Below are positions 22,644-36,477 of a stretch of DNA of 64,000 nucleotides, one piece after another. A program made the translations under genes and the position numbers. The stretch lies in assembly GCA_022264855.1 (NCBI GenBank), contig JABYQU010000034.1, positions 248,001 to 312,000 of the forward strand, given 5' to 3'. Positions within the stretch are counted from its first letter, which is position 1. Every line of letters starts with the position of its first letter. The stretch is from Lenzites betulinus. Taxonomy: Eukaryota; Basidiomycota; Agaricomycetes; Polyporales; Polyporaceae. The notes under the pieces are model-generated. The model searched no databases. It was not told where the DNA came from and saw nothing but the letters and a program-made list of their open reading frames with translations.

Positions 22644-24618
22644 TCACAGTCCTTCATCATATAGCTTCCTACATAGCGCTACATAGAAGCGTTCCAGATC
22701 CTGCTTCGTCTCAAGATCGCACCGCCTTGCGTCCTTGGGCGCATCCTCTGGCTCTTCAGGATCGCTGTCGACACTTGCAGGCTTCGCGACGGAGCTCGGG
22801 GTCTGTTGAACGGCCGACGACGTAAGAGCGCCGACCTCGGGGGTGCCAGGAGCCTGATCGACAATCCAGTCAAATACCATCGAGAGCTTCTCCGTCGAGT
22901 TCTGCACGACCTCGTCCGCGTTCGCGCTGTCCCTCTCGCGCTCCCGTGCACTCCGCACGTCTCTCTGCCCCTGCCCTTCCTCTGCCCGCTTCGCAGCGGC
23001 GGCGGCGGCGACCGCCTCCCCGTGCCTCTGGTCGCTAATCCCCGCGCCCGCGCTCTTCGCCGCCTTCTTCTCCTCCTTCTTCCACGCGCGCACGAACTTG
23101 CCCCAGTCCGTCAGGTTCCACTCGTCCGGCGTCGGGATCGAGGGCAGGTCGACGTCGAGCCCGCGCGCGCCGCGCATCTGCCAGTGGTCGCACTCCTCGA
23201 GCACGCCGAGGAACTCGCCCCAGCGCGCGCTCTGGATCGTCACGAGCCCGTCGTTGCCCCACTCCGCGTCCATGTCCGCGAGCGGGTGGCCCTCGTCGCG
23301 CATCCGCGCGCGCTCCTTCTCCTCGAACCCGTCGAGCACCATCTTCGGCAGCCAGAGCGGGTGCCAGATGCTCATGCCGGAGGTCCGCCCGGCGACGCTG
23401 AAGTACTTGACCGATGGGTCGTTCGGCGTTGCGGGGTTAAAGATGGTGTTCAGGTAGGTGGAGGTAAGGTGGGCGTAAGCCGGGGAGTCGAGGAGCGAAA
23501 GCAGAAGGGTTGTGAAGGAAGAGGGAAGGGACGCGAGCGAAAGCAAAGACTTGACGCCAGGTATCGACTTGCTCTCGGATTTCGGTGGTGAGCCGTTGGT
23601 ATCCGCGGCCGAGGATAATGATGTGTCCTCCTGGTGGTAGCGGCCGGGGTAATCAACTTTATGCCTGCCGAGGCCGATGTATTGCTGTAGGTCATGTTAA
23701 GCCGGGGTCGGAAAAACATATAGGAATACTTACCCTACACCAGTCCATGAATGGACTCCCTCGATGAGGAGTTGCAATGGTTGTTAATGACAGTGGGGTG
23801 TAATCGGCAGGCTTGATATGGCTGATGAGATGCCTACAATCCAGTCCTCCCATAGAATGCGCCAGGAAGTTGATACCTCTTCCCGGTGCCTGCTCGCGAA
23901 GAAAGTGGTCCAGGTTCTGCGCGCGCGATGATATGGATCCGGTGCTGAAGGAGCTGTTAACATGTATAACTGGAGGTACGGTATGAAGTGCTCACCTTGG
24001 CACACTGGTCACCAATACCTCGGCGCCGACCTTACCTCGTAGCACGTTGAGTACATTAGACCAGTAATGGTGTTGCAGGATCGGGAATGATGATGGACCG
24101 CGGACATCAAAGCCATATAGACCTGATGGAGCATGCATTAGTGCTAGTTCAATCCGCACGCGCGCCATAACCTGCTGAAGCTCGTTCGGCCACATATATG
24201 CTCCACCGAAACCCAGCTCGACGCGTAAAAGTTCCTCCTTACCATGGCAGAGTACAATGGGGTTCCGAGGCGTTCTTACAGGTTCGCACAGGGTGGGATT
24301 GCTGATGAGTTTATGTATATGGTCATTTCGCCGGGGTCTTGATGGAGAGACGGTGCGCCGCGGAGGCTCTTTGGCGTCATCACCGTATGACACAGCTTGA
24401 GCCCCTAGTACCTCCGCCAAAGAAAGTCTCCACGACCTTTGGTCCTTAGGCAACCACGCAGGCCATTGCAGAGCTTGAAAGGTGGACGGACGTCGGGGCT
24501 CGGAGGGATCCACCGGAGGCTGTTGCAGGTAGTGGTGCGAGATGGAGAGGGTGCCTACGACATTCACGATCCGGCGAAAGAGGGCAGCAACAGGGATAGG
24601 AAACCAGACAGTCTGCAT
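22644..24618 (-). CDS. Tgl2-like triacylglycerol lipase (alpha/beta hydrolase)
   Basis: Serine lipase related to yeast Tgl2 (a mitochondrial neutral-lipid lipase in yeast; location here not shown). The oxyanion-side motif is in PRNPIVLCHGLYGFDV, joined across an intron, and the nucleophile elbow is in INFLAHSMGGLDCRHLISHI (x-H-S-x-G-G), followed by SLTTIATPHRGSPFMDWC. The C-terminal half carries WGNDGLVTIQSARWGEFLGV, which should hold the catalytic Asp, DHWQMRGARG with the likely catalytic His, and an Ala/Arg/Glu-rich charged insert before the end at DEGL. The chosen start is the ATG at 24618-24616 (MQTVWFPIPVAALF): the frame is open further upstream but offers no ATG. A start in an unseen upstream exon remains possible. 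Confidence 0.85.
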
Positions 24619-24841
24619 GTCGCAGCCGGCGACGAGGAAGACATGTAGCACGACGTAGAACGAGTCCAAAGCTTGGGGAGCTGCCCATCCTCTGGGGGCG
24701 ACCACGTGCCACACCGGAGCCAATAGGCGCCGTCCTCGGGAATCGCCGACACCTATTCCAGACTAACGCCCCTCTTTCGTTCACTCGATGATGGTAGCGA
24801 ACAGCAGAATTCAGAAACTAGTTAAACAGGTGAGAAATTGT

Positions 24842-26649
24842 CTAAGCAAGGACACGCCGGCGCGCCATGGCCACAGCGACGCTACCTACCCCCGTTGCGA
24901 GAGCGCAGGATCCAACAAATATCTCGACAGCACCGTAGCCAAACTTACCGAACCCGCCGCCCAACTGCCCACCACTTCCGCTCTGCAACAGCAAACCCGA
25001 TATTACTGGCCCGATGACAGCCGAGATGCCCTTGAAGAACGCGGTCCCTGCAAAGGACATCACAGCATATTCAACTTGGCCCCCGACGGATTCCACAGCC
25101 GCATTGGGCCATGTAGAAGAAAAACCGCCGCTCTGAATGCATTCATAAGTACATTTGTCGCCGGGAAGACTGTGGCAACATACCAGACCGCCAAAGATGA
25201 CTGCGAAGAAGTAGAGGAAGATTGCTGCATCGGCGAAGCCCCAGAGGAAGAACGCCGAGAGTGCACTACCGACCGCGCTTGCCACCATGATCATAGGGTA
25301 GGGGAACCTGTCTGTGAGGTGGCCGAGGATGATCTGGCCCACGACTGCAGATGAGTTGAACAGGGACAGCACGATGGTTGCCGTAAGTCTGTCTGAGATG
25401 GCTCCGGTGTATGTTGCAATGTATAGCGACACGGGAAAGTAAGACAGCCCCTGCAGCATGTTCGTAACAGCCTGTCATTACCTGGTGTTAATGGTCGCGC
25501 ACGGATCATCATGCAGAGACGCTGCGTACGAAAGTCCAGAACAGCGGGTTCTTGACAAATCCGATATGCGGCGGGATAAACCGCGGTCGCCGCTGATGTG
25601 CTGAATACTTGGGAACAGGGACACGGCTACGCATGCCGAACAGGGCGATGCCCGAGAAGAACGAAGTGCCGAGTGCCCAGATGCGCAGCGTCCAGCGGAG
25701 GCCCACTTTGTCGAGAAGCGCGTTCAGGACGAATGGGAACACGAAGCCTGTTCTATTCATGAGCAACCTTCCGTAAGGATCAGGTACCACAGTACTGACC
25801 TCCTACACCCGTTCCCGCAAAGATGACGCCGCCGGCAAGTCCGCGTCGCGCCGAGAACCACTCTGGAAGCAACTGAATCACGGGCATGTAAAGGAGACCG
25901 CCGCCGGCCCCAACTCCCACCCCTTGCAGAAGGATTAGTTGCCACACCTATAGATATTTAGCTTATGTGAACGGGCGCGAGTATGTTTTTGTATGTCGCA
26001 CCTCTGTCGCAAAGCTAGAGCAAAGCAGCGATATGAAGTAGAGCAGCAACCCTGCCCACATGCCCGTGCGCATGAAGTCTGGGTAACGACGATATACGAA
26101 CGAGAGAAATATGGCCTATCGTGAGATAGTAGCGTTAATATAGCGATCACCATGACATTCGACGCGATTGACTTCTCCATATTGTAATGCCAGAGCTATC
26201 GTCCCAACGGCAGAGATTGCCACGCTCGATGACTTATCAAATGGTGCGTGCGACGTGTAATAATCTGCAAGATATCAGCTAGCGTATCTAACCTTAAATG
26301 ACATATTTTGACCGGCTTGCCTTGAAAGATACCGTAACTGAATAAGAATATGTCGGTCAGAGCATACTTCATGCATGACTCAACAAAGCTACCTGAACGC
26401 GAAGCCCCACACCATCATCTCTAGCATAAACGCGGAGAAGCAGAATGTCCATGCTTTGATACCTCCATCAATCGGAGGTAGCTCTTGCACAGTCGCGCCC
26501 TCCTGCGGATCCTCGGCATGGAGGGCTGCCTGCGATGACCTATTGGAAAGCATTACGGGTGTTCCTTTAGTCGAGTTATCTTCCAATCGTAGCTCAGACA
26601 GCTCGTATTCATGCGGCCCGTCAGTATGGTAATGTTCCGGAGTCTCCAT
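24842..26649 (-). CDS. MFS transporter, monocarboxylate-transporter type
   Basis: Plasma-membrane transporter of the fungal MCT-like MFS group. The start METPEHYHTDGPHEYELSEL is followed by a hydrophilic tail and IDGGIKAWTFCFSAFMLEMM, the typical entry to helix 1. Further exons give VWQLILLQGVGVGAGGGLLY with MPVIQLLPEWFSARRGLAGG, the conserved loop and helix-5 region of this family, then VFPFVLNALLDKVGLRWTLR, LSYFPVSLYIATYTGAISDR, VVGQIILGHLTDRFPYPMIM and GALATGVGSV-like terminal helices, ending ARRRVLA. It has about eight exons. It lies just downstream of nothing on its own strand and upstream of the Tgl2-like gene. The substrate could be a monocarboxylate or riboflavin-like compound; this is not resolvable here. 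Confidence 0.9.
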
Positions 26650-27719
26650 AGCGTCAAAGATAGGTCAAACGATGTTCGAGGCCGCAGAAACTGAGAAGCT
26701 CAATGTCGAAAGAGTCAAAATTGCTGTCTGGCGCTTCTGGGTGAGTCAACTTACTCGCTTACCATAAACGGACATTTGTGATGCGCGCTTCCTCGTGGCG
26801 TTCGAGGCCGCGCAGTGGAACTTGCTTGTTGTGACTCGTTGACTTTGTACCTCTCTCCTCTCGTGAACTTGAGAACGCTATATCTGGGGCCCTCACGCAC
26901 TTCCAGATGCATGAGACCAGCTCTAGCCGCACTGGTCATGCTTAGACACGAGGCAGTGTCTTTCTAATTCTGCTTATGCTCATGCCTTTGATGTGCCTCA
27001 GATTGAAATTGAGAACGTAACGTCTCCGAGTGTTTACAATTGCATAGCCCGAGCGCGTCCCTTCGCCTCAATACTCAGCTTGTGAAAGCTGTAGACATGG
27101 GACCGGATCATAGGTAACATGCCGCCCTTTTACTGTTGCGTACACCTGAGGGCTGACCCGGACCACTGGACAAGCCGCTGATGACCCTTACTGTTTATGT
27201 ATGGTTGTCTAGGAGAGTCGGATGGCCGTGACGGAATGCTGCATTGCTTGCATATTTACACAGATCATATACGGTTCTCGGCCGTGGACGGCTGCGACAT
27301 GGCCCTTGCCAGGTAAGACATACACATACATGCATTTTTAAAAATTTTACATTCATATCTTTGCAACAGGTCTCAGCACCGATTTTGGCCGGCGGCATAC
27401 TTTGGAGATGTAGCATGTCTTGCACCAAACAAGAATACAGAATTTGTGCGCACCTCGGGAGTTTATTCTGTGCGGGCTCCGACACGCGAAGACCGACGCT
27501 CACCAAACCTGAAGTGATCCTTACCAGGGCTGCTGCATGATGTGATGGTAGCTATATCTCGTAAGGCCGAATGACCTTTGCCTAGGGCTACCCACTCAGT
27601 GTCTGTTCCGTACTGATCCTGAAACTCTGCGACATGCATATAAGATGAATGTTGGCGTTTGAAACGACTGTGTCGCAAGCCACATTCCCATCTCTTGCAT
27701 ACTCACGAAAGCTTCAATC
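26650..27719. other. Divergent intergenic region, no gene seen
   Basis: Upstream of both the MFS gene (minus) and the esterase gene (plus). No coding signal or repeat supported. Confidence 0.45.
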
Positions 27720-29892
<2,173 letters not shown>

Positions 29893-30337
29893 GGGTTGTG
29901 ACACCCTATGATCTAGTGGACATGTGTAGTATGTATGTCCCGCGCTGTGTTCTGATGCACTCCTATCCCGCTTTTGACCTCTTGCAATTGACCGACTTTG
30001 AGGAGTCTCAGCAAGGTACGTCGTGTACTCTCACGCAAGTATTTTGGGTCCTGTGTCCGTGGCTACCAGAGGTACGCCGGCCCTCTAATTCTCACTCGCA
30101 CGTCAACTACAATAATGTGCTTTGTGCGAAGGGCACAGTGTTCAAGCGCGGCATGGAGACTGAGTTCTGAGTGGCAACGCTTGTTCTGCTAGACGCCCCT
30201 CCTTTTGTCCCCGCATTGATCCCAGTCACTCTGGGCCGCGGTGGTCAATGCGGGGCGCAACCGTCGTGCATTTGCGTCCGCGAGGCGTACCACACAATGT
30301 AGCCCGCCGCTTGACCTTTACCCAGACTACAAAGACG
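29893..30337. other. Intergenic, no gene seen
   Basis: This is the 3' flank of the esterase gene and the promoter side of the next gene. Nothing further supported. Confidence 0.45.
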
Positions 30338-30343
30338 TATAAA
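30338..30343 (+). promoter_or_regulatory. TATA box
   Basis: TATAAA followed by GGGAGG, about 110 bases before the ATG at 30449, with a pyrimidine-rich leader between. Confidence 0.55.
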
Positions 30344-30448
30344 GGGAGGTGGCCACTGCTTCACACAGTCACCCACTTAGTTGATCCCTGAGCCCCCCTC
30401 TCCCACAACCGCCACCGACCAGCACCTACCAGAGTCTAGAATCTCAAC

Positions 30449-31879
30449 ATGAACTACATCCCCCAGACCTATGCTATGCCCGCGCCCCGGCACTACGCAC
30501 AAATGGCAAAGATGCCGCGCGCAAGCAGTTCGCGCATTGACACACCCTCCCGGCCATCGCCCATATCCACCCCCGCGATCAGCGACGCCACCAGCGACTC
30601 GTTTGTCAGCTTCGAGGACGCCGCGGGGGCTGAAGGGGTACGCTGCAATGAAGAAAACCTCCTTCGCACCCTCGGCCTGTCCCCACAGGACATCCACACC
30701 GCGGATGTCACCTCATGGGAAGCGCCCAGCTTCGCGGCGTGGCTCACACAGCGGCGCGCGCAGGAAGCGCGCGACCAGTTCGATGCGAAAACACCGAGAG
30801 TGGGCAATCCCGCGCTGAATCCATATGCTGGCGAGTTCATCCCGATGGCGGCGCGCATGGAGGGGCCGCTCCCGAGCAAGAATGGCGTCCCGCTCAAGCT
30901 CGACATGGGTGTACGCACATTGGAAATCAAGCACCCGTGGATGGCAAAGTTCCGCTCGGGGTCCGTTACGCTGGATGCGAAGGTGCGCGTCCAGTACGCG
31001 CGCGCTATCGTACGCATGGGGACGTGGGACGGGCGCGCGATGCGAGACCTGGCTACGAAGTTCGCAGAGCGCGTGAGCGAAAGCGACGGGAACGACCTCA
31101 ACTTCATCGCGATGTTCGCGAAGGCCATCAACCGCGCGTTCGTGGATTATCAGCAAACGTTGTGCGCGCAAGCGTTCCGGTTACAGCTGGCGCGCTGCAT
31201 GTGGACGGAGTTCGAGGCGTTCTGGGACCCGGTGCGCATGAGTGCTCACAACCCGCATAAACACCAACTGATTCTCACCTTGAACAGAGCTTGTCCACCT
31301 CCATCCTCTGCCCAGGACTCACATCCAAGCAGAAGCTCCTACGTCCCGCCCTCCTGACTGCCTCTTTCGTGGGCGAGCTATACTCAAATCAGCTTGTGCA
31401 CGGCGAGGTGGTGTACCACTGTCTGAACCTCCTCGTGAGCGGCATGCGCTTCATAGAGCAGCTGCGAGCCACGCGGATGCTCCTGATTCGCCTGGACTAC
31501 CAATTGTTGATGGAGGATCCACGGGCGATGGACAGCGTGCTCGCGGCGGTCAACAGAAACGTGGGACACGTTGGGCATAGCGCCCTCGGCGAGGTCTTTG
31601 ACCTCCGCACCGTCCAAGTGCAGGTTCAGGTCAGTTACCTGTTGCTCCTATCTTCTGGGGGACATCATATGCTGACATGAGTAATAGGACATCGCCGTTA
31701 CTGCTGACCGCTGGAACGCGCCTGGCCCTCTGGAACGTCGCGCTCGCGCGAAGGAGGCCTTCTCGGACAGCGGTTTCACGCCGCGCTCGCTGACCGCCAA
31801 CAACCTTCCGCTTCCGCCAGTGCAACCTGACACTTACATCTACGCTTCCACTCCAATTCAGTCACCTCGGAGAACATAG
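30449..31879 (+). CDS. MIF4G-like helical repeat protein
   Basis: Three exons (30449-31231, 31288-31629, 31688-31879) join to 438 residues. The first 200 residues are low-complexity and Pro/Ser/Ala-rich. The C-terminal half is helical and looks like the MIF4G domains of translation and RNA-decay factors: VTLDAKVRVQYARAIVRMGT, FIAMFAKAINRAFVDYQQTL, then LLRPALLTASFVGELYSNQL and VHGEVVYHCLNLLVSGM. The ASFVGELY...VVYHCLNLL pattern is the characteristic part. Basidiomycetes carry many such single-domain proteins without clear function. A role in RNA or translation is inference. The end is TAG at 31877-31879. Confidence 0.75.
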
Positions 31880-32095
31880 TAACCTATGAGCGTTACTCAC
31901 ATTTGAACACCACCCCACACTCGTTCATTTTCCTGTTAGATCTACATATCATCCTATACCATCCGCTCACTGCTGTTTTTGATCATGCTTATCTGAATGC
32001 TATCCTGTGTGATGATACATGCCCTCTATTCCCGCGTCACCATACTGTATCGTCATCGTATCGATCGAATCCAGTCACCTCGCTGCTACGCTGGA

Positions 32096-33590
32096 TTATG
32101 TCGTCCCCGATTGAACAGGGATGTGTTTTTTTGCCCATGCCGCCGTCTCCTCGGTCGCATTCCATAGCGCGTCTAGTCGTGGTAGTTTCCAGCTCGAATC
32201 GTCCCCATGATCCGCGGGAAGGATGGAAAGGATGGCAAGAGAGAGGTACGTGTGGTACGGATCTGTGGGCATGCGCTCGTAAGATATTGATGTGGCTGCA
32301 GGTGAGAAGTCGGGGACCGACCTGAATGCTCGCCGGGGGCCTTCGATATTCCCCCAAACTTAAACTGAGAACTCGCAAGGAAGTCCGCCATGGCCTTCTC
32401 ATTCACGAGGTCTCCGGCACCCAATATCTAATAAGAGGATATAGAGCGTGCGAATAGAAGCAGTACGATAGACTTACATGAAGTGCAGCCCCACACCAGA
32501 AGCAATAGCATGCGTCGGCGAGTTTGTTTGTTCTTCCGCAGAATCCGCCCGACGATGTTTGGTTCTGCACCAGCCATCTGATAGTGCGCTTACGCTCCTG
32601 CGATGTTATTCGACTTGCGATCGGAGAAGCTTCAGTTTCTGGAGCAAGATGCAACGCTGCCAATGCGCAGTATGTAGTTCCTCCTGTATGTACAGTTAGT
32701 CGGGGACACGCACACGCTGGGGCTTTTTGTACCTAGTGCCTCCCCGTTCGGCGTTTGACCATATCCCCCTTCGTAGCTCTGACACAGTTAGAACGCAAGG
32801 GTGGAGAGTGGCGTGATTTACTCACGTAACATGCCCGAATATAAGCAACTGCGCTCCCCACATCTATGCCAGACCAATCGTCTAACATGCTACTAATGGC
32901 AAAAGCGCAGTAGAGCATCCTCAGGTCAGACTCTCCACCATTTGGCAATGCGGAAAAGCTGAGCACGGCAAAATGAGCTGCTGAAGACGTCGCTTAGGAC
33001 GGCGCAGTGCGCACCTGCCATCCTTTCGCTGGCATCCATTCAAAAATCGGATTATTCCAGGCCTGTTAAGCTTGCCGAAGTCGTCCCGCAAGATTGACAA
33101 GGACAGCAAAGCGGTGTATGTCATTACGAGGTGTGGGACATCGTACTCCGACGGAGTTCCCTGTCGCTTGAAGTCAGCGCTGCATAAGAAGAAAGCGTGC
33201 AAATGACGCCCACTGAAAAGTCTTCTGGGGTAACATATGGGCTAGGTCTGAAGCCAGACCCGAATTGCCCAGCTATATGGCGGATTACTAAGGTGCACAA
33301 CGTAAGAGCATGCCAGACGAACATATCTGCTGCTCCCACAGCCAATCCCTCCACGACTGACGCTCGCTATCGCTGGATTTCTTGTCCAGAAGTTCGAGGA
33401 TGTCAAGTGTTCCCAGGCAGTAGAATACGATGGCTAGTCTAGAGACGATTACGGCTTTAATTCATGGGAAACCGGCGGGTCGCAAATACCTCGAGGAGTC
33501 GATCTCCACTTGGCTGGCCGGCAGCGCCACAAGACATCGACTGCAGTGAGCAGCGTGGCTTGTTTTGTTGAGTTTGATTGCGTTCGACAT
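32096..33590 (-). CDS. CDC43: Geranylgeranyltransferase type I beta subunit
   Basis: Catalytic beta subunit that, with an alpha subunit (Ram2 type), adds geranylgeranyl to CaaX proteins ending in Leu/Phe, such as Rho GTPases. The start is MSNAIKLNKTSHAAHCSRCL (ATG 33590-33588). After a short intron come LAIVFYCLGTLDILELLDKK, FRPSPYVTPEDFS, HLVMTYTALLSLSILRDDFG, LNRPGIIRFLNGCQRKDGR, LRMLYCAFAISSMLDDWSGI, YEGGYGQTPNGEALGGTTYC and DACYCFWCGAALH, then FASSQ-type repeats, KFGGISK and DLYHTYLSLAILSI. The zinc ligands expected in the D-x-C and H-T-Y motifs are visible. It ends PVQSGTT with TAA at 32098-32096. About eight exons. It shares a short divergent promoter with the F-box-like gene. Confidence 0.9.
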
Positions 33591-33849
33591 TGAGAGCTGT
33601 AGTGGTTGTGGATGGAGATGCCTAGTATTGCCGCGGTGGTGGTACTGGTGGCGCATAACGCGCAAGATCAGATCGGGAGGATGATGGCTTTAAAAGCTAA
33701 CAAACGTAAACAAACTTCTGCTTCTTGACATCGATATCGCTGTCAATCCTCGCGCGCCCCTCAGTGGCAACAGCCGATCTTGGCGGGGCTCTTCTCGTTT
33801 GCTTCCGTGTATTTATTCTTGAATCTCAGCGCATCGTCTTTGACTCATC

Positions 33850-35119
33850 ATGGAAAACTCTGTGCTCCCTGCCGACGTCTGTTACAATATTATTGACGCC
33901 GTATCCGGGGACGATTGGTCGTCCGATAATAGAGAACGGCTTGATACACTAAGATCCTGCGCTTTGACCTGCACTTCTTGGCTGGGGAGGGCGCGCTTCC
34001 GGCTGTACGATAGTGTTTCCATCGAGGACGATGAAGAATTTCGCTTCATCACCACGGTGGTTAACTCTCCCTATTTAGCCCCGCTCGTGCGGCGCCTCCA
34101 GATATCCATGCCCTTGAACGATGACTGGGCAGAGGATACCGATAGTGACTCGGCTATGTCCACGAGCGGATCCCCTCCTCCCCTCCCCCCCGCCCTCCAA
34201 CACATACAGGAACTCGTCAATCTCGAAGAACTCATTTTCGGTTTCGTGCTCGATACGAAGTTCACGCGGCTTTTGTTACCCATTGTGACAAGTTTCGCGA
34301 GTGCACCGTCCTTGAAGAAATTGACTCTGTTCAATCTCGAGTTTGGGAGGCTCCAGAGCCTCCTTTTGTGCCTCGAGCCTTTTACTGGACTCGAAACTCT
34401 GCGCTTGGCTTTGTGTACGTGGACCGCATACGAACATACCGAAGATGTTCGTCCCCTTGTTGCGCTGATCAATCTAGAAGTAAGTTGTGCGTTATCCTCC
34501 TTTCATCGCGATGATATTAATTTGCACTCGCACAGCTGCTCGACAGTACTTTTGATCCGAGCTTCCTTGGATGGATGCCGGCCACTATTGAGACGCTTCT
34601 CCTTGCGCGAGGCGAAACCAGCGAAAGCCTGGGCATCGTGCCGAGTGACTATCCAGGTGTGCAACGTCGTGCTATAAACCACCTTAAGCGAGGCATCCTA
34701 ACCCTCCTTCAGCACTCTCGCGCTACTCGAACCTCAAGTCCATCGTGCTCGAGGCAAATATGTCGTCCGATACGCACTGGATACTGCAGGCACTCACCAA
34801 TCTGCACTCCCCCGCGCTCAAGGAACTCGCTCTGAGATACACTGCTTTCAGCGACATGTCGGGAGGGGGGTTCGCTCGTACCCGCCTGCCCATCATGGAT
34901 GACATGTTGTCTCGAGCGCCTCTCTGGAGCATTCAGCAAGTCAGCATCGAGACCTGGACGAGCCTCACGAAGAACGAAGATGTCGGAACGGTGAAGGAAT
35001 ACTTGGAATCTCAGATTCGTGAAACGCTGCCTCGCGTCCGCGCGCGCGGCGTCCGTCTCGAAATAAAGCCCCATGTGTTCGGTGAGCCTCTCCTCCTTTG
35101 CGTACAGTCGGGTTTCTGA
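33850..35119 (+). CDS. F-box-like protein with leucine-rich C-terminal region
   Basis: Three exons (33850-34479, 34536-34656, 34713-35119) give 385 residues with no frame problem. The N terminus matches the degenerate F-box of Agaricomycetes: LPADVCYNIIDAV, then LRSCALTCTSWLGRARFRLY. The rest has leucine-rich stretches of the type that pack into repeats (LVNLEELIFGFVLDTKF, APSLKKLTLFNLEFG, FTGLETLRLALCTW, LTNLHSPALKELALRYTAFS). Such proteins are expected to recruit targets to SCF ubiquitin ligases, but the target is unknown. The last exon is read to a stop at 35117-35119; a donor-like GTGAGC before it could extend the gene. Confidence 0.78.
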
Positions 35120-36225
35120 CCATGTCATCGGCAACGGCGCAGCCTCAAACACGCACCATGCTGCACCCATCGAAATTAGCCGTTAAGTGAATCAGGCAAG
35201 CTCGATAGAGCGGACCCGATTCGCAATTATCGATCTCCTCCCAAGATATACCCTCAATATGGTGCGCGTTAATGCGCGGACCAACGAATCGTCCAATCGC
35301 CCTCACCCAGCACAGGCTGGGGATGCCGCGCTTATATGGACAGTTTTCCTCTTCGTTCCTCAGACTCCGACACAAACGAATTTAGCTGATGATGTGTTCA
35401 AAATTAGATAAAACAAGTGCTTGTACATCTACGAGAGAGGTGAGAGGCGACACATCCAGACCAGAGTGGTGCAGTACAGTTTAACGAGTCCAAGTCCACA
35501 GATTGCATGTATGTACGTGATGTATGATCGATCCTGGGAGAGAAATGTCGTCCGCAGCCCAATCCAAGCCCACCTCTGCCCGACCGCGCGAGAGCGCCGC
35601 GCCCTGCCATAATGCACGGGTACGCCCGAGCGCGGCGCGGCCCCACGTTCGAGCCCACATTCCCCACGACGCCCGCACCCTACAATCATGTCCTTGCCCG
35701 CGGTCTGATACGATCCGGACGCAGACGATGATCATCGCTGCACCGCGCAGACCGCGCGCGCGGCGAGGCGTGTCCATGCTGTTCCCCTCCACTGATCATG
35801 GCGCAGAAACGCTCGCCCTAGCCGGGGGACGCCGGGGTCCAAGTCCGAGATGCCCTGTGTGCGCGCGCGCGTCCATCCTGCGAAGATGTGGGAGCGGGAT
35901 GGCGGGAAGGGTTGCAGGTGGACACTGGCACTGACAGCACCGATCGGGAAGGCACAGCACTCAGGTACGGTGGACGAGGAACGCGTCGTTGACACCATGC
36001 GGGGATGCGCGCCTGATCGCGAATTCGGTTCGGGAGAAGGGTGGTTGCAAGATGGAGCGCACGAGGGGCATGAATACTGGTAGAGGGGAAGCAGGATTGC
36101 AAGAGGATTGTGGTACGAGCGCGACGTGGGCGCTGGGCATGACGGAAATAGACAGCGAGGGTATTGCCGTTAGTGGTATGGTAGGATTATAGCCGGATTA
36201 TGTAGTTATAAATGTCGTGGGCTGC
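35120..36225. other. Gene-free stretch
   Basis: GC-rich open frames occur on both strands around 35.5-36.1 kb but show no conserved features, and opposing frames overlap. No gene is called. Confidence 0.4.
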
Positions 36226-36357
36226 TCAGAAGAAGACGGGGCCGTTTGTCGCGGCTGCAGTGCGGATGGCGGTCTGCGAGCCTGAGGAGCCGGAGGGCTT
36301 CGATGACGAGCCCGAGGAGGAAGAGAAGGATGCAAGAGCAGCTGAAGAGGTGAACAT
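36226..36357 (-). CDS. IRT-PVFF microprotein, copy A (43 residues)
   Basis: Intronless small gene on the minus strand from ATG 36357-36355 to TGA 36228-36226. The body is Ser-rich (MFTSSAALASFSSSSG, then KPSG repeats) and the last residues read AIRTAAATNGPVFF. The ending is shared with the genes at 39565 and 46802. Their Ile and Thr codons (ATC/ATA/ATT and ACT/ACG/ACC) differ only at third positions, so selection on the peptide is the simplest reading. There is no signal peptide, Cys, CaaX box or dibasic site. The frame is open upstream of the Met, but the first ATG after the TATA box in this frame is this one. I do not recognise the family; function unknown. Confidence 0.72.
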   Translation of the reverse strand: MFTSSAALASFSSSSGSSSKPSGSSGSQTAIRTAAATNGPVFF

Positions 36358-36470
36358 TCTGGGAGACTTGCTAGGAGTGGACGTTTGGGAGGATGAGCGG
36401 GACGTATTTGGCGTCGGAGTGGGGGTGCTGTAGGTCAAAGTGCTGGACAGCCAGCGACCGACGGCCGCTC

Positions 36471-36477
36471 ATATATA
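36471..36477 (-). promoter_or_regulatory. TATA box of microprotein A
   Basis: TATATAT on the minus strand about 115 bases before the ATG of copy A, with a similar GAGCGG tail to that of copy B. Confidence 0.5.

Noticed and set aside
24619..24784. Upstream open frame considered as the start of the Tgl2-like lipase
   Set aside because: The apparent starts at 24723 and 24784 are TTG and GTG, not ATG. The first in-frame ATG is at 24618.
36212..36433. Plus-strand 73-codon acidic open frame starting at 36212
   Set aside because: It is the exact antisense of microprotein A. The minus strand has the conserved PVFF ending, an ATG and an aligned TATA box.
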